Assembly (NCBI GenBank): GCA_014843695.1
Contig: CM026386.1
Span: 83,000,129 to 83,064,128, forward strand
Direction of reading: 5' to 3'
DNA length: 64,000 nt
DNA from: Archivesica marissinica
Taxonomy: Eukaryota; Mollusca; Bivalvia; Venerida; Vesicomyidae
Shown: in pieces, positions 1 to 12,588 of the stretch
How positions within the stretch are numbered: the first letter of the stretch is position 1
Layout of the letters: every line of letters begins with the position of its first letter
The notes under the pieces: generated by a model
The model's input: the letters and a program-made list of their open reading frames with translations, nothing else
Told to the model about the DNA's origin: nothing
The model's database searches: none
Made by a program: the position numbers and the translations under genes

Positions 1-61
1 NNNNNNNNNNNNNNNNNNNNNNNNNNNNNNNNNNNNNNNNNNNNNNNNNNNNNNNNNNNNN
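1..61. other. assembly gap
   Basis: Run of N. The 59-bp array that follows starts directly at its edge, so the gap probably interrupts that array. Confidence 0.99.
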
Positions 62-692
62 TATATATATATACTAGTAGATAGTTAATTGAGCTACCAT
101 AAAGGATCTTACATACATGTATATATATATACTAGTAGATAGTTAATTGAGTTACCATAAAGGATCTTACATACATGTATATATATATACTAGTAGATAG
201 TTAATTGAGTTACCATAAAGGATCTTACATACATGTATATATATATACTAGTAGATAGTTAATTGAGTTACCATAAAGGATCTTACATACATGTATATAT
301 ATATACTAGTAGATAGTTAATTGAGCTACCATAAAGGATCTTACATACATGTATAATATATAATACTATATATAGTATATATTGAGTTACCATAAAGGAT
401 CTACATACATGTTATATATATACTAGTAGATAGTTAATTGAGTTACCATAAAGGATCTTACATACATGTATATATATATACTAGTAGATAGTTAATTGAG
501 TTACCATAAAGGATCTTACATACATGTATATATATATATATATACTAGTAGATAGTTAATTGAGTTACCATAAAGGATCTTACATACATGTATATATACT
601 AGTAGATAGTTAATTGAGTTACCATAAAGGATCTTACATACATATATATATATATATACTAGTAGATAGTTAATTGAGTTACCATAAAGGAT
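62..692. repeat. 59-bp minisatellite with an internal TA run
   Basis: About 11 units. Each has a (TA)n run, then actagtagatagttaattga, then a conserved stretch ending in ggatcttacatacatg. Length varies mainly in the TA run. One unit near 350-415 is degenerate. The last unit breaks off at ggatgatgc. Open to the left into the gap. Confidence 0.97.
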
Positions 693-1509
693 GATGCTTC
701 TTCAATGTCTTCCTCAGCCAGCAGAAATCGTTGTATCGTCTTCTCGTACGAGACTGTCTCAGTGTGAATGCAGGGTTACATGTCTATAATAATACACAAA
801 CATTAGATAAGTACCGGAAAAAGGTATCCTCAATTAGCTCAATGCTCTGGACAAGAACCATGGCCATTTTTATTGAACAATTATACTCGCCCATAAGTTG
901 ACCTCAAGTCGAGGTTCTACTTCGACGGCTATAAAACATATATTTTACACACACTCACTCATAAGTCATGTGACTGTTTTAGATCATTTCTCTTTAGCTT
1001 CTCTTGAAGCAGTTACAATCATCCAATGGATGAGTTTTCAAATAAAAATTGTATTAATAAAAGAATTTTCAGATGCAAGTAAATTCGACTTTCGGTAAGT
1101 CTGGCCCCAAAATCTGATCCTTAACTGTAAAATATTTGAAATACACATTGAGATTTGCAGACATTTCTAGTCATTGTGAATATTTAGGTCATGTTAGTGT
1201 TAATTACCCCATGAGCATGAAAGCTATGAAATGAATACATGGACAAGGAGGGAATTAACCCTTTCCTTCATAGAGATTTAGGTTAATATACTATTATATC
1301 TCCACGACAGCCATTTAGCTATCATGCAGTGGATAAGTAGTCGCCATATCTATCCCACCTCCATAGATATTACTGGGACTACATGTGATTCTGGCCTTTA
1401 TTATGAACATTGGTTTGGCTACTACATTGTCAATGTATGTTGTATTGGCAATTGTGTCAATAGGTGCTTCTATGAGGGAAAGGGTTAATGGACAATAATA
1501 ATACACAGT
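693..1509. other. no gene recognised
   Basis: Unique-looking AT-rich DNA between the first array and a SINE. The short open frames in both strands are small and show no recognisable domain or paired splice sites. Confidence 0.6.
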
Positions 1510-1520
1510 TGATGATATCT

Positions 1521-1783
1521 TATGTTATATTTCGGGTTTTACGCCTGCATCAGCACCATTTCGGGCTATATCGCCGGCGGGCAGTTTAACTAACAACACC
1601 TTTCCTGGGCAGGCTCCAGCGGTTAACCAGTACTTGGTGGAACCAACCTCCGTAAGAAACTGCCAACTTTTTCATATAAATGAAACACGGCCTGAGCGGG
1701 GATCGAACCCGTGACCATCAGTGATGATAGGCTACAGTGGTATACAAGTCAGCGACCTTAACCACCCAACCACGGAGGCGGAC
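1521..1783 (-). mobile_element. SINE-B, full length, tRNA-Ser/Leu-like head, 11-bp TSD
   Basis: The right end, read on the minus strand, is a tRNA-like head with box A (gtggttgggtggttaaggtc) and box B (cacgggttcgatcccc). The body runs leftwards to a tail near 1521. The element lies between perfect 11-bp direct repeats tgatgatatct at 1510-1520 and 1784-1794. That is a target-site duplication, so it is a complete retroposed copy. Related copies lie at 27929 (plus) and 33371 (truncated). Confidence 0.92.
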
Positions 1784-1841
1784 TGATGATATCTACATAG
1801 CACCTACTTCCTTCCTTTTGGGCTTTAAAGTATCATCAACA

Positions 1842-2058
1842 GCTTAGGTAATATGGCGACTCAAGCTATTATTGGTACTGGAAGCGTCCACGGCCCCATC
1901 CAAGCATGAACAGGCACCTGGGTAGAACCATTGACCTTCCACAAGCTAGCTGTGTAACTTCCTCACATTATAGAATTTGATATTCCCATGTGGGATTCAA
2001 ACTTACAGCTGTGAGGGGCAAGTGATTTAGAGCCAACAACCATAACCACACAGCCACA
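1842..2058 (-). mobile_element. SINE-D copy, tRNA-like head on the right
   Basis: Read on the minus strand it has a tRNA-like head with box B agtttgaatccc. The body contains gtgaggaagttacacagcta and ends ggcgactcaagc before the tail. The same body, at lower identity, occurs at 20516 (minus) and inside 45758-46682 (plus). A 54-bp tandem array abuts the head. Confidence 0.75.
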
Positions 2059-2062
2059 GCTA

Positions 2063-2316
2063 TTTCAAACGTAGTGTAGTTGTCTGTGACAGGGTTACAC
2101 CTTACCTGTATGAGGACTTCAAACGTAGTGTAGTTGTCTGTGACAGGGTTACACCTTACCTGTATGAGGATTTCAAACGTAGTGTAGTTGTCTGTGACAG
2201 GGTTACACCTTACATGTATGAGGATTTCAAACGTAGTGTAGTTGTCTGTGACAGGGTTACACCTTACCTGTATGAGGATTTCAAACGTAGTGTAGTTGTC
2301 TGTGACAGGGTTACAC
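2063..2316. repeat. 54-bp minisatellite, 5 copies
   Basis: Five near-identical 54-bp units starting tttcaaacgtagtgtagttg. As 54 is 18 codons, the minus strand reads through as an 18-residue repeat; this follows from the period and does not show coding. Confidence 0.97.
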
Positions 2317-3250
2317 ACACAAATATCGAGGGTAGATTTCATCATCTGCAACTGAATATACACAATGATTAACTGACGTTCAGCCATTATTAAAATATTG
2401 GCCATAATGGGTATTTTTTAGCATTTCAGACATTTGATAATATTTGGTTGGATGCACACCAGTACACAGTAGCTTGGGTTTCGTGTTCAAAACCAAAAAC
2501 ATTTTTTATTAGGCTTGACACTATAGGTACATACAATTTTTGCTACAAAAATCACACCCTGACACTATCAAGGTCCTACAATGGTGCAAAATATCAAAGC
2601 TCTGGGCATTGTGGTTTCTGAGAACAAAAGTTGTAAACAATTGTTCTGTATGTTTCATAACCCTTAACCGGCCAAATAAATTTGATGGAATGTTTCCAAC
2701 AACATATATCCAGATCAGCCGTGGCCTGACTGATCAGGATCTATGTTGTTTGCTATTCAGACAAGTGATTTAGCTCCACTATCCGAATAGTAAACAGCAT
2801 AGAGCCTGATCAGACGGAACATTCTGTGGTGGTGTCCTTAATTTGAAATCCACATTGCTTTCTCTCTCCCTCATGACAATGGATTCCATCACGATTGAGG
2901 TCTCGAGAGCAATTAATCTAATGTTGCATAAATCATACGTCTATTGAACAATGTGACTCTACCGTGTGGTAAAATATGACTCCAGGATCACCTTTTGAGC
3001 AAATTTTTAATTTCATTGTGGTTTCTGAGAAGATGATTTTAGAGAGATTTTTACTATGTAAGTCATGTGACTCGTTCAGTGGGGTCAAAATGACTCCAAG
3101 ATCACGATTTAGTAGAGGTTCACTAGGTGACGATACATACTAAATACCAAAATACCAAAATACTGGCCGTTTTGGATTCTGAGAAAAAGATTCTTAAAGA
3201 GATGAACATGACTGTACAACGTACTGTATACGTCTGTGTAATCCATTGGA
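2317..3250. other. no gene recognised; contains a hairpin
   Basis: AT-rich intergenic DNA. The only clear structure is the inverted repeat at 2730-2813. Phrases such as attgtggtttctgagaa recur at about 2610 and 3017, which suggests old degenerate repeats. Confidence 0.55.
2730..2813. repeat. 29-bp inverted repeat (hairpin) of a degenerate MITE
   Basis: Arms 2730-2758 (starting ctgatcaggatctatgttgt) and 2785-2813 pair with 3 mismatches in 29 around a 26-nt loop. The left arm closely matches the interior of the TTAA-flanked element at 33498-33926 (ctgatctggatctatgttgt), so this is probably the core of a decayed relative. Confidence 0.8.
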
Positions 3251-3483
3251 TCCCTACTGGGGGTCAAATTATATAATGACCTTTGGATCACCATTTCAAC
3301 CGACACATAGATCGCTACTGGGGGGGGTCAAATAATGACCTTTGGATCACCATTTCAACCGACACATAGATCGCTACTGGGGGGGGGTCAAATAATGACA
3401 TTTGGATCACCATTTCAACCGACACAGATCCCTTCTGGGGGGTCAAATAATGACCTTTGGATCACCATTTCAACCGACACATA
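3251..3483. repeat. 63-66 bp minisatellite, 4 copies
   Basis: Units contain ggatcaccatttcaaccgac and a variable G run (ctactggggggggtcaaa). Units differ mainly in G-run length and in small deletions. Confidence 0.95.
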
Positions 3484-4288
3484 TTCAAACATCACATCAA
3501 TGGCCGGACTTTGTTAGTAACTTAAACAGCCCCAAAGCATAAACAGTGCTGTTGTGAACTTCAATAAGCAAGGATATAAAGAATTACATACCAATATGTA
3601 GGACTGCAAGCAGAAATTCCGTGACAATACATGAGAGAGGAAATGAACATTTATGTCTCTTTGTGTGTAGGTTTATTGTGCATGGAAAAATCTAGTTATA
3701 GTTCATATGAAAATTTATTTTGTAAATAATAATTTCACAAAATCCAATATTTGTGGACAGAGTTTCAAAATGTTACTTAAAGTCTAAATATTTTGTTGTC
3801 CACTACATAGAAAAACTCAGTGCAACACATTCTATGCCCAGCGTATAATTAGACATTCAACAAGACAATAATTAATCTATACGGAATCTTAACTTAATCC
3901 GCTATTATACCTGATGAACACAATCATGTTGTAAAACTAACTTAAATCCTTTCAGTTTTTAATCTTATTGAACTTTATTTAATCTGTTATTATCTCATCC
4001 GACTTTGATAACCTGACGATAAATTACATTAAATAGTTATATATATATATATATACCTTACATGTATTAGCTCACGATATACTTCTATATATAGATTGAA
4101 TGAGTCAAGCAAAACACATGGTGTATAATAATTTGATACCGATGTCATGGAAATAAGTTAGTGGTAAATTGTATCAATTTGTCATCACTGTGTTTCGTTT
4201 TATGTGGCATTATGTATATATAGATAGTACCTACATAAATATGAATCTGTTCTATCTTCTCGATCAAACATTTAAGCTAAAGTACATG
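3484..4288. other. no gene recognised
   Basis: AT-rich, unique-looking. Holds a short (AT)n run near 4039-4056. No supported ORF, RNA gene or transposon end. Confidence 0.6.
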
Positions 4289-4290
4289 TA

Positions 4291-4468
4291 CAGTCAAACC
4301 TGTGTTAAGCAGCCAGCCAAGGGAGTCAGAGAAAATGGCTGCTTAGCACAGGTGGCTGCTTAATAGAGGTCTAATGTATAATAAAACAACTGATTGGGAA
4401 TACGGAAACTGGCTGCTTAATACAGGTTGGCTGCTTAATGGAGGTGACCACTAACACAGGTTTGACTG
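4291..4468. mobile_element. Tc1/mariner-type MITE, 178 bp
   Basis: Terminal inverted repeats cagtcaaacctgtgttaa at 4291 and its complement ending at 4468 match at 17 of 18 positions. The element is flanked by TA on both sides (4289-4290, 4469-4470), the target site used by Tc1/mariner transposases. The interior repeats ggctgctta in both orientations and has no ORF, so it is non-autonomous. Confidence 0.9.
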
Positions 4469-5145
4469 TATTATCCAATAATAAATTTCCTGTTCAAACG
4501 CTTTTGTCATTTTCTTCGCTTGTACATGAAAAATATAATGTTTGAGTTTAAAGGCCTGCAGTTTGACCCCGTCCAATTGTAAAGATTTATACTTTACTAC
4601 CTGTTCCATGTGATTAGTGGCTTGTATCAACAATGTAGCAGTACATTCAGTATAATTTGGCGTATGTAGGTATTTTCTAACGGTTAATATGCACGATCAC
4701 TCTGTGAGCTGAGAATTAGTCAAAATGAGGCCCTGACAATTTAAGTAAACGTATATTATTGATTGTAAAGAAAATTGATAGTTATGAGTATTCAAACTAC
4801 ATAATCCAGATCAGCCCAGGGACATAGATTACATGTTATGTAGGTGCCTCATCAGCCGTAGCGTAATCACTGAGACTGATAATTTGTATGCATGTATATA
4901 ATATGTATGTATTTATATGAATAAACTATATGTGTTCGTTATATGGTAACCTTCATACTTCATTTAATTATATATCTACAGTATTATTCGCAAGTTTTCT
5001 GTTATATTTTAAATATTTCTCTGTGTGTTTACCGATATTGATGCTACATAATAATCACAGTGAATGCTATGAGTACATGTATAATATTATAATTATAATC
5101 TCTTGAACATACGAGTATTACACATATTCTGCCGATTTCTACAAG
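4469..5145. other. no gene recognised; upstream of the small ORF
   Basis: Very AT-rich. If the ORF at 5146 is transcribed its promoter should lie here, but no specific element can be defended. Confidence 0.5.
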
Positions 5146-5640
5146 ATGCCATTGAGTAAAATAACAATGTATGTAACTGATGAGCAGAGAAAAGAATTGC
5201 TGACTTTCTTGCAAAATAAGAACTGGGACGTAGAGATGGAAATAGAAGAAACAGCCACCGCCATGCCCGTTGCAGAGGCTGCTTACGTACCTCCCCCTAT
5301 GCCTCAGCATGCTGAATGTGTTGCTGAGTGTCCACTGTGCTTGTGTTCCCCTTGCATAATAAATGAACAGAACAAACAACTTTGGTGGCCTGCTAATAAT
5401 CGTCCACCGCATAATCTAAATTCACATGAGAGAAAGCTTCTATACAGGAGGTTTTGGGCAATGCTATATAATTGTGGCGCATGGAAAGATGTCAGATATA
5501 TAGAGAGAAAAGTAGCGGCTAGAAGAGGAGACTGTACTTGGCATAAGAGGGAACTGATGCCTGAATGTGTGGTACAGCAATGCAGGAACTGGCTGCCTAA
5601 CCCGCGCAACCAGCCTTATTTGGGCCATAAGTGGAGTTGA
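5146..5640 (+). CDS. uncharacterised Cys/Trp-rich intronless ORF, 164 residues
   Basis: Complete ATG-to-TGA frame; the ATG has A at -3 (acaagATGcc). Function unknown. Residues about 1-50 are acidic and helical-looking. Residues about 57-70 hold a Cys cluster with C-x2-C-x-C-x2-C spacing. A basic/aromatic block (LLYRRFWAMLYNCGAW) follows. The C-terminus carries MPECVVQQCRNWLPNP and ends YLGHKWS. The Cys cluster followed by aromatic and P-x-C-V-V motifs recalls the P2X7-receptor cytoplasmic-domain-like proteins that are common as short multicopy genes in invertebrates; this is from memory and not verified. No membrane segment or signal peptide is visible, so it is not a receptor channel. Sequence complexity and composition look coding, unlike the array frames nearby. 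It could be a cellular gene or the ORF of a multicopy element; no terminal repeats were seen around it. An AATAAA occurs only about 470 nt downstream. Confidence 0.62.
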   Translation: MPLSKITMYVTDEQRKELLTFLQNKNWDVEMEIEETATAMPVAEAAYVPPPMPQHAECVAECPLCLCSPCIINEQNKQLWWPANNRPPHNLNSHERKLLYRRFWAMLYNCGAWKDVRYIERKVAARRGDCTWHKRELMPECVVQQCRNWLPNPRNQPYLGHKWS

Positions 5641-5796
5641 ATTGTTTATACCAGTTGTAAGTACTATAAAAATACAGAACTTCAATTTCAGCAATTTATA
5701 ACCTCTGATATGTACGTGGGTCATAATAGATATAAGTGGTGCTCATGTATTAGATGTATACCATGCAGGGCCTCGCATGTGGCAAATACGATGTGC

Positions 5797-5881
5797 GTCG
5801 ACCGTCAGATTTGTACCGCTATTCCTCGTGTGTTTAGTGTGTCGACCGTCAGATTTGTACCGCTATTCCTCGTGTGTTTAA
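5797..5881. repeat. 41-bp tandem duplication
   Basis: Two copies of a unit containing gtcgaccgtcagatttgtac followed by cgctattcctcgtgtgttta, just downstream of the small ORF. Confidence 0.9.
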
Positions 5882-6132
5882 GGTCAAATATAGGTCAACC
5901 TGCAGGCCTTTAAGAATTAGTAGAGACTTATTTTCCCTCCAAGTGACGTAGTCTCCGATAGAGGACCTTTTAGCGGTAAAAGGCACGCAATTTATGTGTG
6001 ATTATCATGTGTAGAATCGTTCAACGGGGAGTGAGCAAACCGTTCAGCAGAATTAATTTGTTTACAAGGTTGATAGAAAATAAGTATTAAAATGTTTCTA
6101 ATTAGTTACACTTGAATAAACATACATGTATT

Positions 6133-7825
6133 AACAATTTATATTGTAACTGTATGGACAGTACAACGAGAGGTGAGTATACAGAGATTGTACATGTGTA
6201 GAATGCTGATATATATATATATATATAGTGTTATATTGTAACTGTATAGACAGTACAACGAGAGGTGAGTATATAGAGAGTGTATATGTGTAGAATGCTG
6301 ATATATATATAGCGTTATATTGTAACTGTATAGACAGTACAACGAGAGGTGAGTATACAGAGATTGCACATGTGTAGAATGCTGATATATATATATAGGG
6401 TTATATTGTAACTGTATGGACAGTACAGCGAGAGGTGAGTATACACAGATTGTACATGTGTAGAATGCTGATATATATATATATAGCGTTATATTGTAAC
6501 TGTATGGACAGTACAACGAGAGGTGAGTATACACAAATTGTACATGTGTAGAATGCTGATATATATATATAGTGTTATATTGTAACTGTATGGACAGTAC
6601 AGCGAGAGGTGAGTATACAGAGATTGTACATGTGTAGAATGCTGATAATATATATAGCGTTATATTGTAACTGTATGGACAGTACAACGAGAGGTGAGTA
6701 TACAGAGATTGTACATGTGTAGAATGCTGATATATATATATAGTGTTATATTGTAACTGTATGGACAGTACAGCGAGAGATGAGTATACAGAGATTGTAC
6801 ATGTGTAGAATGCTGATATATATATATAGTGTTATATTGTAACTGTATGGACAGTACAGCGAGAGGTGAGTATACAGAGATTGTACATGTGTAGAATGCT
6901 GATATATATATATATAGCGTTATATTGTAACTGTATGGACAGTACAATGAGAGGTGAGTATACAGAGAGTGTACATGTGTAGAATGCTGATATATATATA
7001 GTGTTATATTGTAACTGTATGGACAGTACAGCGAGAGGTGAGTATACACAGATTGTACATGTGTAGAATGCTGATATATATATATATATAGCGTTATATT
7101 GTAACTGTATGGACAGTACAGCGAGAGGTGAGTATACACGATTGTACATGTGTAGAATGCTGATATATATATATATAGTGTTATATTGTAACTGTATAGA
7201 CAGTACAACGAGAGGTGAGTATACAGAGATTGTACATATGTAGAATGCTGATATATATATATAGCGTTATATTGTAACTGTATGGACAGTACGAGAGGTG
7301 AGTATACAGAGATTGTACATGTGTAGAATGCTGATATATATATATATAGTGTGTTATATTGTAACTGTATGGACAGTACAGCGAGAGGTGAGTATACACA
7401 GATTGTACATGTGTAGAATGCTGATATATATATATATAGTGTTATATTGTAACTGTATAGACAGTACAACGAGAGGTGAGTATACAGAGATTGTACATAT
7501 GTAGAATGCTGATATATATATATATAGCGTTATATTGTAACTGTATGGACAGTACGAGAGGTGAGTATACAGAGATTGTACATGTGTAGAATGCTGATAT
7601 ATATATATATAGTGTTATATTGTAACTGTATGGACAGTACAGCGAGAGGTGAGTATACAGAGATTGTAAGGTGAGTATACAGAGATTGTACATGTGTAGA
7701 ATGCTGATATATATATATATATATATAGCATTATATTGTAACTGTATGGACAGTACAGCGAGAGGTGAGTATACAGAGATTGTACATGTGTAGAATGCTA
7801 ATATATATATATATATATATATATA
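6133..7825. repeat. about 84-bp minisatellite, 19 copies, with (TA)n
   Basis: Nineteen units, each with ttatattgtaactgtatgga, then a cagtac-cgagaggtgagtatac block, then tacatgtgtagaatgctgat and a (TA)n run of variable length. Minus-strand frames of up to 269 codons arise because many units keep frame; they are pure Tyr/Ile/Leu/Ser repeats and are not annotated as genes. Every unit carries GAG|GTGAGTAT on the plus strand, a strong splice-donor consensus. Confidence 0.97.
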
Positions 7826-7882
7826 AGAACTTGTTTCACAATCTAGCTAATTGTATAAACTAACAGCTGATATAATGTTCAT

Positions 7883-8040
7883 GTGTTTCGTGCCGGTGCT
7901 TTACATCATGCAAGTAAAAGAACCAGAAGAGACTCTGGAATGGGTATCTTTCTGTATCTTTGCACTATCCTCATTTCAGGACCGTCGCTAATATGGGCAA
8001 CCGGTAGCCATGATAAATAAACACAAAACAACCACCACAA
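7883..8040 (+). mobile_element. SINE-A, 3' part only
   Basis: Matches the body and tail of SINE-A (gtgccggtgctttacatc, ccagaagagactctggaatg, atgggcaaccggtag), ending in an aaaacaaccacc-type tail. The tRNA head is missing; the left end abuts the 84-bp array. Confidence 0.88.
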
Positions 8041-8467
8041 AAAAAAACAGTACATCTTCTTCAAACATGTCACACAAGTAAATAACTACACTCGAAAACA
8101 TCATACTCACCATTATTGTAATTAGCCGACTGCGCAAATATGATGGTCATTAAAATTTGTTGTTGAGTAGATGCGAACGTATGAGGGTCGTTCAAAATGT
8201 TACTGTTATTGTTATTATTCTGGTTGTTCGTGTTGTTGAGTAAAAAATCCAACTACAAGACGAGGTAGGTAATTTTATCGCCCCTTCCTTGTTCACACTT
8301 CGCATTAACGCCATGGAAAGCAATATCGGATTTGCTTTCCGAGGATAATATATGACAGCATTAGCATATAAGCCTGCAACTTTATAAAGTCAAAGATTAA
8401 CCCTATATGTGTGCACACATGCCTGCATGCCAATGGGTAGTGAGGCTGGCAGGCAGCCAGGCAAGCT
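8041..8467. other. no gene recognised
   Basis: Short spacer between a SINE and the 28-bp array. A minus-strand frame of 60 codons has an Asn-rich low-complexity start from (aat)n-like DNA and is not convincing. Confidence 0.55.
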
Positions 8468-9905
8468 CACAATCCATCTGTATATACTATATTTCCATAC
8501 TTGTAATACAACCAACCCACGTATATACTATATTTCCAACCTGTAATGTATTTACTATATTCCAACCTGTAATGTATCTACTATATTTCCATACCTGTAA
8601 TGTATCTACTATATTTCCATACCTATAATGTATCTATATATTTCCATACCTGTAATGTATCACTATATTTCCATACTATAATGTATATACTATATTTCCA
8701 TACCTGTACTGTATATACTATATTTCCATACCTGTAATGTATTTACTATATTTCCATACCTTAATGTATCTACTATATTTCCTACCTGTAATGTATCTAC
8801 TATATTTCCATACCTATAATGTATCTACTATATTTCCATACCTGTAATGTATATACTATATTTCCATACCTGTAATGTATCTACTATATTTCCATACCTG
8901 TAATGTATATACTATATTTCCATACCTGTAATGTATATACTATATTTCCATACCTGTAATGTATCTACTATATTTCCATACCTGTAATGTATCTACTATA
9001 TTTCCATACCTATAATGTATCTACTATATTTCCATACCTGTAATGTATCTACTATATTTCCATACCTATAATGTATATACTATATTTCCATACCTGTACT
9101 GTATATACTATATTTCCATACCTGTAATGTATTTACTATATTTCCATACCTGTAATGTATCTACTATATTTCCATACCTGTAATGTATCTACTATATTTC
9201 CATACCTATAATGTATCTACTATATTTCCATACCTGTAATGTATATACTATATTTCCATACCTGTAATGTATCTACTATATTTCCATACCTGTAATGTAT
9301 ATACTATATTTCCATACCTGTAATGTATATACTATATTTCCATACCTGTAATGTATCTACTATATTTCCATACCTGTAATGTATCTACTATATTTCCATA
9401 CCTGTAATGTATCTACTATATTTCCATACCTGTAATGTATATACTATATTTCCATACCTATAATGTATCTACTATATTTCCATACCTGTAATGTATCTAC
9501 TATATTTCCATACCTGTAATGTATCTACTATATTTCCATACCTGTAATGTACTTACTATATTTCCATACCTGTAATGTATCTACTATATTTCCATACCCG
9601 TAATGTACTTACTATATTTCCATACCTGTAATGTATCTACTATATTTCCATACCTATAATGTATCTACTATATTTCCATACCCGTATTAATGTACTTACT
9701 ATATTTCCATACCTGTAATGTATCTACTATATTTCCATACCTGGATTGTAAGTACTATATTTCCATACCTATAATGTATTTACTATATGTCCATACCCGT
9801 AATGTATTTACTATATTTCCATACCCGTAATGTATATACTATATTTCCATACCCGTAATGTACTTACTATATTTCCATACCCGTAATGTATAGACTATAT
9901 TTCTG
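8468..9905. repeat. 28-bp minisatellite, about 50 copies
   Basis: Unit: tactatatttccatacctgt followed by aatgtatc. Single-base variants (tataa for tgtaa; atac for ctac) recur in a shuffled order. The left edge (8480-8800) has more indels than the centre. Confidence 0.97.
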
Positions 9906-10242
9906 TCCAGTGTTCTACTTCTTAACCTTGCCGTTTACATATTTCATCTTTAACAAAGAAAACAGCCTTCATCAAGATCAATGTAGTACTAAATTAAATG
10001 TATTAATAACTCATTTCCCCAGAAACACAGAATTTAACAATACTGTAAAGACTTTAAACCTACCATGCAATGGATGAGGCTTGAAACCAGTTCAATAATG
10101 AAACAATTGCCCTCTGAAACATTATCTATTAGCATTGATTATGAAGTTTAATATATTCAAATGATAAGTGTGTGTTAAAATATTCATGTCAAGCTGTCCT
10201 GCAATATATAGTCTATCAGTTGGCAATGAAGCATGTGATATG

Positions 10243-11935
10243 TGGACACTGAGCTAGAATAGAGACACTACTGGACACCAAGCTAGAATAGAGACAATAC
10301 TGGACACCAAGCTAGAATAGAGACAATACTGGACACCAAGTTAGAATAGAGACAATACTGGACACCAAGCTAGAATAGAGACAATACTGGACACCAAGCT
10401 AGAATAGACAATACTGGACACCAAGCTAGAATAGAGACAATACTGGACACCAAGCTAGAATAGACAATACTGGACACCAAGCTAGAATAGAGACAATACT
10501 GGACACCAAGCTAGAATAGAGACAATACTGGACACCAAGCTAGAATAGAGACAATACTGAATACCAAGCTAGAATAGAGACAATACTGGACACCAAGCTA
10601 GAATAGAGACAATACTGGACACCAAGCTAGAATAGAGACAATACTGGACACCAAGCTAGAATAGAGACATACGGAACCAGCTAGAATAGAGACAATACTG
10701 ACACCAAGCTAGAATAGAGACAATACTGGATACCAAGCTAGAATAGAGACAATACTGGACACCAAGCTAGAATAGAGACAATACTGGACACCAAGCTAGA
10801 ATAGAGACAATACTGGACACCAAGCTAGAATAGAGACAATACTGGACACCAAGCTAGAATAGAGACAATACTGGACACCAAGCTAGAATAGAGACAATAC
10901 TGGACACCAAGCTAGAATAGAGACAATACTGGATACCAAGCTAGAATAGAGACAATACTGGACACCAAGCTAGAATAGAGACAATACTGGACACCAAGCT
11001 AGAATAGAGACAATATTTGACATGGTCACACCACGCTAGAATAGAGACAATATTTGACATGGTCACACCAATCTAGAATAGAGACAATATTTGACATGGT
11101 CACACCAAGCTAGAATAGAAACAATATTTGACATGGTCACACCAAGCTAGAATAGAGACAATATTTGACATGGTCACACCAAGCTAGAATTGAGACAATA
11201 TTTGACATGGTCACACCAAGCTAGAATAGAGACAATATTTGACATGGTCACGCCAAGCTAGAATAGAGACAATACTGGACACCAACCTAGAATAGAGACA
11301 ATACTGGACACCAAGCAAGAATAGAGACAATACTGGATACCAATCTAGAATAGAGACAATATTGACATGGTCACACCAAGCTAGAATAGAGACAATATTT
11401 GACATGGTCACACCAAGCTAGAATAGAGACAATATTTGACATGGTCACGCCAAGCTAGAATAGAGACAATACTGAACACCAACCTAGAATAGAGACAATA
11501 CTGGACACCAAGCAAGAATAGAGACAATACTGGATACCAAGCTAGAATAGAGACAATATTTGACATGGACACCAAGCTAGAATAGAGACAATACTGGACA
11601 CCAAGCTAGAATAGAGACAATATTTGACATGGTCACACCAAGCTAGAATAGAGACAATATTTGACATGGTCACACCAATCTAGAATAGAGACAATATTTG
11701 ACATGGTCACACCAAGCTAGAATAGAGACAATATTTGACATGGTCACACCAAGCTAGAATAGAGACAATATTGACATGGTCACACCAAGCTAGAATAGAG
11801 ACAATATTTGACATGGTCACACCAAGCTAGAATTGAGACAATATTTGACATGGCCACATCAAGCTAGAATAGAGACAATACTGGACACTAAGCTGGAATA
11901 GAGACACTATTGTATAATGAGCTAGAATTGAAACA
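10243..11935. repeat. composite 29-bp / 37-bp minisatellite
   Basis: All units share caagctagaatagagacaat. From 10243 to about 11010 the linker is actggacac (29-bp unit). From about 11010 to 11870 most units use tttgacatggtcacac (37-bp unit), with short returns to the 29-bp form near 11270-11340, 11465-11540 and 11590. Two linkers on one core indicate block conversion or duplication between two subfamilies. Confidence 0.96.
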
Positions 11936-12039
11936 TTAGGCCTACTGTATATATATTGTAAAATACATTCGGTTCTCATAGGAGTAGAATAGCTCATCAT
12001 ATTAGGTCCATTTGTAGGCAATAGTAGCATGTATGTTCC

Positions 12040-12235
12040 ATTAATGTCAAACCCCTTGCGGGAATCTAGCCGTTTTCCTAGGCAGGCTTAGTAAACCTAA
12101 GAAGTTAACCAATACTAAGCATTGTGTGTGAGGTGCCTTGCTCAATGACACTACCTTGACTGAATATCAAACCCAGGACTCTACATCTGGACTACGGACG
12201 ACACGCCAGATAGTAGACTTCTATGTCTAATTAAA
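12040..12235 (-). mobile_element. SINE-E-like tRNA-derived element
   Basis: Read on the minus strand: a possible tRNA head with box-B-like cctgggtttgatattc, then a body containing gtcattgagcaaggcacctc, then tail. The cattgagcaag motif is shared with the element at 52849. No target-site duplication found. Confidence 0.5.
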
Positions 12236-12321
12236 GTCAGAGAAGATAATTCAGGTAGCCGATGTATTCTTACACAACATTAAGAATACATCATCATTTA
12301 TTCAGAATACTTTGCAGTCAG

Positions 12322-12584
<263 letters not shown>

Positions 12585-12588
12585 GTCT

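Noticed and set aside
5044..5724. Minus-strand frames opposite the Cys-rich ORF
   Set aside because: Shadows of the plus-strand ORF with less protein-like composition.
6139..7693. Tyr/Ile/Leu-rich minus-strand proteins
   Set aside because: Products of the 84-bp array and its TA runs; low complexity only.
10243..11935. CRISPR-like regular repeats
   Set aside because: The linkers are themselves repeated rather than unique spacers, there are no cas genes, and the context is eukaryotic.
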